A stretch of 64,000 nt of DNA, taken from Nelumbo lutea (lineage: Eukaryota; Streptophyta; Magnoliopsida; Proteales; Nelumbonaceae). The translations under genes were made by a program, and so were the position numbers. Shown here piece by piece: positions 57,711 to 64,000 of this stretch. Positions within the stretch are counted from its first letter, which is position 1, and every line of letters starts with the position of its first letter. Under the pieces are notes generated by a model. The model made no database searches. It was not told where the DNA came from and was given only the letters and a program-made list of their open reading frames with translations. The stretch is from the NCBI GenBank assembly GCA_022828595.1, contig JAKGHH010000003.1, positions 55,417,759-55,481,758 on the forward strand, written 5' to 3'.

Positions 57711-58620
57711 TCAATAAAGTCCCTCCTAAAGTCAACTCCTCACCTAGAGTTCTTCCTCCTCTCTCCCCTTTCGCTAAACTCAAGATCAGCCTCAATGTCA
57801 AATATTAGCCTTTGCACCTCAGTTCTTTTCTTCTTTTTATGCTTTTTTTTCTCCTCAGGTTTCCTATGGTATGTTTTAACTACTTATTTTCCCACCACAA
57901 GGTCAACCTTTTGATAACCTCTTCCTGTTTTAGGATTTAATTATGTTCCCTTATCAACTTATATTTCAACACCCTCTCTTTCCTCACTAGGCAATCCCTT
58001 TTTTTTGAGGATTCACTTCCAAGTAACCTTCCTTCATTCTGATTTCCTCACATTCTGTACAGATCAGCCTCCATATTCTCTCCACCTCCTCCCCCGCACC
58101 CTCATAATGAGTTGACTCCTCCTTCTTCTTATGTTCATGATTGCCACCAACACCCTCATCCCCTCCTTTAGACACCAAATCTGCTCCTTCAAGGTGGGAT
58201 ATTAGAGTATCTGCAATAGGTTGAACACACAAATCAGTAACAGAAACCAAATGGACACCCATACTTGATTGCAGAGTAGGAGAATGAGGAAAAATCGAGG
58301 CTTGCATTTGAGAAATTACCGGTAGTGCCATGTCTTTTCCCTTAGTTGGCGTTTGCAGTGAGGTGGTTAAGGTTGAAATTTCACCTTTATCTATTCTTAC
58401 CACCGGAGAAGCATGTTCTTGTTCCCTCCTTTTTGGCCTATCTTTACAGACCACTAGAAAGTCCTATGCCTTTGTACTAACTCCATTTGTGGTCTAAGAG
58501 GTTGTAGTTGCTCCCTCATGGAAGGGGGGTGTGATAAACTTAGCTTCCGAAGCCGTACTTTCAATCCTCCTCACCTCCCCATCTTCCCCTTGAGAGATTC
58601 CTTCTAAATATAGAATCTCT

Positions 58621-58885
58621 ATTTCAATTTCTTTTGTTAATAGGCCTTTTATGCTTCTTTATGTTATGTTTAATTAAGTTAATCATCCAATTAAGAGCCT
58701 CTTTGTAATTACCAAAACTTCGTAAATTATGTTTTAATGAAAATGATTAGGAAAGGGAGTAACATTCTATTGACAATACTCCCAAAACCCTATTGCCTAT
58801 TCTTTTCTCTTTGTTGCTGATATCAATACTTTTTCACAACTTTTAAATCAGTCATCTCATTCTCTTGGACCGTTTTCCTTCTTGG
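58621..58885. other. Gap between LINE 2 and the RBM42-like promoter
   Basis: About 265 bp of AT-rich DNA that would form the proximal promoter of the next gene. No further element is recognised. Confidence 0.4.
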
Positions 58886-58891
58886 TATAAA
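58886..58891 (+). promoter_or_regulatory. TATA box of the RBM42-like gene
   Basis: TATAAA in GGTATAAAGCTCGC lies 93 bp upstream of the ATG at 58979, followed by a strongly pyrimidine-rich leader (58900-58968). Typical plant core promoter layout. Confidence 0.6.
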
Positions 58892-58978
58892 GCTCGCTTT
58901 CTCCTTTTTTGTTTTTTTTTTTTTCCTTTTTTTTACTGTTCTCCTCTTTTTTCCCTATTTTTTCCCATACACAATCGA

Positions 58979-59149
58979 ATGTTAGTCCCTTCCCTTCAAC
59001 AACAGGATCCAACGGCGGCCCAGCAATACACCAAACCCTACGTGCCTCCTGCTCCGCCGGTGAAAATTCCTACTGCTTCGGTTATCCCTCCGGTGCATCC
59101 CGCTGCAGCGCCTGTTGCCGGCGTATATTCGCTTCCGCAGTATCAGCAG
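58979..59149 (+). CDS. RBM42: RBM42-like exon 1
   Basis: 57 codons starting MLVPSLQQQDP, rich in Gln, Pro and Ala (KPYVPPAPPVKIP), ending PQYQQ. Donor CAG|GCGAGT at 59149/59150 is a GC-type donor. The ATG is the first after the TATA box. Confidence 0.65.
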
Positions 59150-61474
59150 GCGAGTTATTTGTTTGGTTTTCCGTTGTTTTCTCATTGTTCTTTCTTGTAC
59201 TCTGTTCTCTTTCGCAGTATTCAAGGTATCTTCGATCAATTGTATATTCTTCCATAAAAAAAAAAAAAAAAAATGATCCTTTATTATCAAAATAAAATAA
59301 AATAATTTAATTTTTTCGTTTCTCAAATAGGACGTTTTATTGATTATATATATTCTGCGTATTGGTGTGTGATGTTCCTCCTTTATGTATCGATCATAAT
59401 CAAATAAAATAAAAAACATGATTCTACTCATATATTGAATAAAAATTACGCCCTATAAGCTAGTGTTGTTTCTTTTCCACATATGTCCATGTTGAAAATT
59501 TTCAGAATTTTTTGGGATCGCCGGTTTGTTCATGTTTCTATTATATCCCAATTTGTTACGTGCTTGACCAATACGGCAGAAGCATTTCAAGACTGTTGAA
59601 ACGTGTCATGAAAGATATCTAACCTTTAGGACCGTAACGAACCACTACGCTTGTGACTTTCACTTTGGGCAGCTCTCACACTTGGCGACAGATAGCCCTT
59701 TCCCTTTGCTGACTCTTACCCTGCTTTAGGTAACCCTTCTTCCTATGATTCAAACCTGTGACGTGGAGTAGGCTTTGATACCAACTGTTATATGCTTGAC
59801 CAATAAGCCAAAAGCTTAAGATTGTTAGAATGCAGCAAACAAATTGTTTAACGTTTAAGACCTTAACAAAACATTTCCAAGTATAAAGGATTAAAGAGTT
59901 CTTCAAATGCTGGCCTGTATAAGGTTGTATTATGCTCACATTGCTTTTAAGTATGGAGTATTAAGAATTTTGTACTCCTTTTATCTTTTCATACTTCAGT
60001 TGTTTATGTAACTTGCTATATTCATATTACTTAATCCTAAAAGATTGAGATATTTTGCGTCATCTTTCAGGTTTGTTAATGTTTTCTGTTTTAATCTATT
60101 CAGGCACAGCAGTTATTCCAGAGGGATGCACAGACAATTACACCCAAGGCTCTCGAGAGCGTGAAAGCTGCCCTTGCAAGCAGTGAAACTGAGCATAAAG
60201 CAGAAATAAAGAAGAAAGCACTTGTAAAGCAGCTGGGCAAACATGGGAGGATCCAACACTTGCAGACTGGCCAGAGAGTATGATCCATTTACATTTTTTA
60301 TTAGTCATTTTTCATTGTGCATGTCTACCGAGAATAAGATCTGTGTACGTGTTTTTATAAAATTTCTAATTCACACAAATAATTTGATGTAGCCTTCCGA
60401 TTCAGATTGCAACTCCAGTTGATGTTAGGTCATGTGCTTTGGGAAAGTAAGCATAAAATATACTAGCTTATTGATTGGCTGGCTCATCCCAGTCTGAAGT
60501 TCAATGTTACTGATCCAAAAAGTTGTTTTATGTGGTCATGCTGTAGTTGCTGCCACTTGATTGACATCTTTTGCTATGAGAACAATTTAAGCTGGTCTCA
60601 GACTCCCATCTATCTGGGATCTTGGGAGGGGTAGTAAACACAGACCTAAACTCTGGTGTTATATGAAGCAGCCTCTCTCAGACTGTGTTTTTTTATGTTT
60701 TTAAACCTAAGGTTTTACCGTTGCATCAAGCAATAGCCCCGTTTGCAGCTTGAACTGATTAACATTTCAATAATCTGTTTTGGGATTCCTTCTAGTTGTG
60801 AGAAATCACTTCATCTTTCTCTAAAGAAACAAAACTCTGTCTTTAGTTCTGCGAAGAAAAAAATGTTAAATTTTATTTATGGGATTCTAGAGGAGTAAAC
60901 TTTAAGAGATTGTAAAGATCTCAACCCATTCTTTCTAAAATGTAACATAGGCACGAAACCAAACCTTAAAAGCATCAAGGAAAAAATAAACACTCTAACC
61001 TTTGCCTTATTAAAGAGATTGCATATAAAACTAATCTAAGTAATCCGTAATGAATAAATCAATGTTTTAAAAGGTGTCATCAATAATTCACAGGCAAGAA
61101 TCATTCTATAGGGTATGCCTAACTTCTAATTTCACAATTACAAGTTAGTATCAAATGTCTTGTTAATTTTAGCATAATTTCAGGCTCAATGTTATTAATT
61201 AATATTTGATGTTTGACTTTTACATTGTTCTGTTGTGTAATTACCATTTCACTGAATATGATTCTGTAGGATTCCTGAACCATTTCCCTTCATGAGGTAG
61301 GTGTTTCTATTTTTCCCAATATTTCATGTCTAGATGCACTGCTAAGGCTCTCTAATACTGGAACAATGTTTTGCAGATAATTTCCGCTTATTTTGTGGGG
61401 ATCTTGGTAACGAAGTGAATGATGAGGTTCTTTCAAAAACATTTTCAAGATTTCCTTCTTTTAATATGGCAAGA
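58979..61474 (+). CDS. RBM42: RBM42-like RNA-binding protein, 5' part, frame disrupted
   Basis: Three exons are recognised: 58979-59149, 60104-60277 and 61377-61474. Exon 1 encodes a Gln/Pro/Ala-rich N-terminus; exon 2 a conserved helical segment; exon 3 the start of the RRM with LFCGDLGNEVND and FSRFPSFNMAR, the signature of RBM42-type proteins. The rest of the RRM (RNP1 and C-terminus) would lie beyond 61474 but is not found before the right edge. Two oddities: intron 1 has a GC donor (CAG|GCGAGT) with a normal AG acceptor, and exon 2 contains a frame-breaking deletion near 60230. Translation entering as AQQLFQRDAQ must change frame to read TWEDPTLADWPE and match exon 3; without the change a TGA occurs early in exon 3. 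It is therefore a pseudogene or an assembly error. Human RBM42 binds RNA and the splicing machinery; a plant role is by analogy. Confidence 0.68.
59554..59873 (-). mobile_element. TRIM-like miniature retrotransposon in intron 1
   Basis: Two direct repeats of about 90 bp, 59554-59644 (TGTTACGTGCTTGACC...) and 59786-59873 (TGTTATATGCTTGACC...), flank about 140 bp. Read on the minus strand, the right repeat ends ...TAACA and is followed by GTTGGTATCAAAGCC, a copia-type primer-binding site. This is the anatomy of a terminal-repeat retrotransposon in miniature: no coding capacity and very short LTRs. A target duplication could not be fixed, and the repeats differ substantially. Confidence 0.7.
60104..60277 (+). 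CDS. RBM42: RBM42-like exon 2 (with frameshift)
   Basis: Acceptor CTATTCAG|GCACAG at 60103/60104; donor CCAGAGA|GTATGA at 60277/60278. It encodes AQQLFQRDAQTITPKALESV and KKKAL, then, one frame over, AGQTWEDPTLADWPE. The frame change falls near GCACTTGTAAAGCAGCTGGG (about 60217-60236). Confidence 0.75.
61377..61474 (+). CDS. RBM42: RBM42-like exon 3 (RRM start)
   Basis: Acceptor TTTTGCAG|ATAATTTC at 61376/61377; donor GCAAGA|GTAAGA at 61474/61475. It encodes NFRLFCGDLGNEVNDEVLSK, then TFSRFPSFNMAR. The RNP2-equivalent LFCGDL is present; RNP1 is not in this exon. Confidence 0.8.
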
Positions 61475-62100
61475 GTAAGAATCTGTGAACTTTAGTCCCA
61501 TAATTCTTGCATACATAGCAACTCTGTTTGCTAGAAGCCTGCAATCTATAGAATGTCATTACAAATTCTTGTTTAAAGTTTACTGAACTCATATTTTTGA
61601 TGTACTTAAGCAAGGCCTCTCTATACATCAGTTAGATATTTGACTGTGTTTGTTGTCTAGGAGATGGGAAACATGAAAGTATGTTGAAGAAACAAGATGA
61701 CTACTTGCAATCTATTATGTAAGTATTTTGGTGGCTGCTTTTGAATGGATACGAAATTTGGGATATGCTCTTAGTTGATTGGACAAATCAGATCCAAATA
61801 GTATAGTGAATGAGTTATTCCCTCCTTCACTTTTGAAATGTGAAAAAAAAAATTAAAGAAGAAAAACAGGGAACAATTGGCACATTATACGCACTCATTC
61901 TTCTTTTTGAAATGTGTTTGCCATTGCTACATTATAAGCTATTGCAAATTCTAAAAGTGCATCTTCCGTTTCATTCCTTTCCCCAACCAAACCCAAATTC
62001 TCCGTACATCACAGCATATCTTGCACTTCTTTCCCCTACATGCTCATTAAGGTCTCCTCTTATAAGGATCTTTTCTTCATTTGAAATTTCTTAGATCAAT
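61475..62100. other. Probable intron 3 sequence of the RBM42-like gene
   Basis: AT-rich, no exon recognised. The next expected exon (RNP1-containing) was looked for on the plus strand and not found. Confidence 0.4.
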
Positions 62101-62570
62101 CCTTCTAAGTTTTCCTAAAATTGTCTTTTAATACTTTCTTCTAAACGTACTTGACATGCACAAACATTAATTATTTTAATGATTTCCTCACCTAAAACAA
62201 GTCTAATCAAAATTATTCTATCTCAAATTTTTTAACATCTACAATTTCATTTTTTTAGATCCTTATATATTATTATCGCTCCTCCATTTTTATTATTTAC
62301 CTCTCCCATATACCATGATTTGTAGCCATCAATTTCTTCATCTTTTTTCTCTTACGTTTAGTTTCTTGTAAACATGCAAAATTAATCATTCTCCTTTTCA
62401 TTGTGTCTACCAATTCTATACTCTATTGTTAATCACTTAATCTTCCCAAATTCCAAGTGGTTAATTAAAATTTGTTTCTTAGATTAACTTCTTTACCCCC
62501 TCTTGTCTAAAAGGATGTGGGTACCCTTGCCCATTTCCCACCACACCCGAGCATGGTTGTTCCTTTGCTT
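62100..62570 (-). mobile_element. Decayed LINE endonuclease fragment
   Basis: On the minus strand the sequence reads as fragments of a LINE endonuclease: VDTMKRRMINFACLQETK (about 62405-62350), YKSWYMGEVNNKNGGAIIY (about 62325-62270), then RIILIRLVLGEEIIKIINVC (about 62230-62160). Stops and frame changes occur. It is a distinct LINE subfamily from LINE 1 and 2 and has no visible RT nearby, so it is an isolated fragment. Confidence 0.65.
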
Positions 62571-64000
62571 TTCCTATTCAAAGTGCTATCATTTCTCTAA
62601 GTTATCATTCCCTGTTTACTCCTCCTATTTCCATGTATCTAACATTCAACAATCTTTTCTATTTCAATACTTAAAGAGTTAAAGTACATGAGTTTGCTAC
62701 ATTAGACCAGCCTCTAAAGATTTCATTAGTATTAAATGAAGCAAATAACTCCAATGTTTTGAGTCAATGGACCATTGTTACTAAGATTTTTGTATAATAA
62801 CCTCTTTGCTTTATGATTTTCCAAGAGCACTGTATCTGTTTTTTCCTCCCAAATCGATCATAAAATAGCCATCCTAGTGCATCTCTGCATCACCTTTCCT
62901 CTCCTTTTGTTGAGGATTGAAGGAGCTTGTAAATATGGATTCCACACCACCTGGACGAGTCCACCTACAGCTGAAACTGATTATATGGTAAACTTTGGGA
63001 TCAGCCTAATCCTAACTGACTATACCATAAAAGAGTATCTGGAAGTAGATACTTAACATATTTATCAGGCATTAATATTAGTGATAGCTCCTGTGTGTAT
63101 ATTTTTAATGTTTGCATGTTTTCATGATTACATCATGCTTAGAATCTTAGGTATTCTTACAATTGTTCATAGTCTGGATCTGCCTGATCTGATTCCACAA
63201 TATATATTCATAAGCAAATGGGAAGTGATTGGGAACTTGCTATTTTGATAAGAGGTCATATTCCTAGTAAAGAAACAAGGAAATAGTGCTGGTAATGATA
63301 GTAGTCTAAACCTAGGGGTATTTTTTGTCTATTAAAACGCATGCACTTCTGACTGATGATTAGAGGTGTACCCACCGCCCCTTTATAAAAAAAATGGGGT
63401 ATACCCAAATCAATCCCCTTGGCAAGTTTAGTTTGAGTACTGTATCTTTTAGTAAAATGTCATGGATTAAGACCTCATGGATGTTATATACTCAAAAAGG
63501 GTCTTATAAAAAAAAAAAAAGGGTATAAAACCGTGTTCACATGCTTTGTCAGCCCAAAATTTGCCATTGGACCAAAAATGGCCTTTTCATTTGGTCAACG
63601 ATACCATCATCATCTAAGCATTGTCCCAACTATACGGGTTGGCAACATGAATATAATATTAAGTCATTTTTTTGTTAGCATATAAATCTGATCCAAGATT
63701 ATCCCAAGTATATAATCCAAGATTATTCCTGCCCTTTAGGAGCATCGTGCTAGTTCCAAATGATAAATGGAATCAAGTGGCTGGCCTTTTATGGCTTACT
63801 GATCTGGTGATAAAAAAATGTTTCATTGGGAAGATGCTTGGTTTTAATAGTTTTACTTTCTCTTTTCCAATACTGCATTGCGGTTGTATGGTTCTTTTCT
63901 CTCTTTCCACTGCATCTTCTGTGAAGTTTCATATTATGGTGCATTGCATTATTTGTTCAAATTATTAATATTGTCTATTGATGTCTTTTCGGTTTTATTG
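62571..64000. other. No gene recognised to the right edge
   Basis: AT-rich DNA. The ORF at 63672-63968 is not recognised. It may still be intron of the RBM42-like gene or intergenic. Confidence 0.4.

Larger units (their letters stand above)
53455..58620 (-). mobile_element. LINE 2 (L1-like with RNase H), antisense
   Basis: The plus-strand T run at 53455-53468 is the poly(A) tail of a minus-strand LINE. Reading leftward from about 58620: a presumed ORF1/linker region (58454-57987 open); endonuclease (57680-56890); RT (56657-55222); zf-RVT (54516-54193); RNase H start (54060-53905); and 3' UTR. All parts are recognisable but broken into many frames. The 5' boundary is approximate and no target duplication could be found. 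It is a different subfamily from LINE 1. Confidence 0.83.

Noticed and set aside
58865..59257. Longer ORF starting at 58865 as the true RBM42-like N-terminus
   Set aside because: Its extra N-terminal part is Phe-rich translation of the pyrimidine leader just after the TATA box; the ATG at 58979 fits the family composition better.
61475..64000. Remaining RRM exons of the RBM42-like gene
   Set aside because: No plus-strand stretch resembling RNP1 or the C-terminal part was found; the exons are beyond the edge or lost.

Overview
This window looks like nuclear DNA of a flowering plant. The evidence is host genes with long GT-AG introns, a eukaryotic-type tRNA-Thr without encoded CCA, TATA boxes followed by pyrimidine-rich leaders, and a dense load of plant transposable elements: Ty1/copia, Tat-type Ty3/gypsy, L1-like LINEs, MULE, hAT and Tourist-like MITEs. 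I cannot name the species from the sequence. There is no prokaryotic content and no CRISPR array.

Host content is sparse. (1) A tRNA-Thr(TGT) lies at 1504-1575. (2) A complete three-exon NAC transcription factor gene lies on the minus strand (exons 20872-20704, 18714-18449 and 16550-16137; 282 codons), with a TATA box about 150 bp upstream of its ATG. Its short first exon supplies the start of the NAM domain. (3) The 5' part of an RBM42-like RNA-binding protein gene lies on the plus strand from 58979. It has a TATA box, three recognisable exons, a GC-AG first intron and a frame-breaking deletion in exon 2, so it is either a pseudogene or the assembly has an error there. It runs off, or decays before, the right edge.

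The rest is mostly mobile DNA. Region 1-10.5 kb: a 700-bp solo LTR with a perfect 5-bp target duplication; the tRNA; a degraded hAT element; then a 5.58-kb Mutator-like element (4862-10441) with about 130-155-bp inverted ends and a perfect 9-bp target duplication. The interior of that element is the 3' half of a Tat-lineage gypsy retrotransposon: integrase, tandem repeats, a reverse-oriented extra ORF with its own TATA box, and an LTR. Region 10.5-37.8 kb: the NAC gene plus AT-rich intergenic DNA with small hAT, MULE and Tourist-like elements (several with clear target duplications), microsatellites, and a three-copy roughly 390-bp tandem array at 29.7-30.9 kb.

Region 37.8-52.7 kb: one large nested retrotransposon complex. 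The outer copia element (37793-52730, LTRs at both ends) holds an antisense LINE. That LINE is itself split by a sense copia element (42894-48337) with two LTRs. There are also fragments of one or two further copia elements, joined in unusual orientations at about 49085 and 50867. Region 53.4-58.6 kb: a second long antisense LINE with poly(A) tail, RNase H, RT and endonuclease, all decayed, ending about 250 bp upstream of the RBM42-like promoter. Region 58.9-64 kb: the RBM42-like gene, with a 320-bp TRIM-like element in intron 1 and a decayed LINE endonuclease fragment downstream.

No new gene system is evident. The points most worth a second look are the MULE/retrotransposon chimera, the antisense promoter inside it, the rearranged copia/LINE junctions, and the GC-AG intron plus frameshift in the RBM42-like gene.
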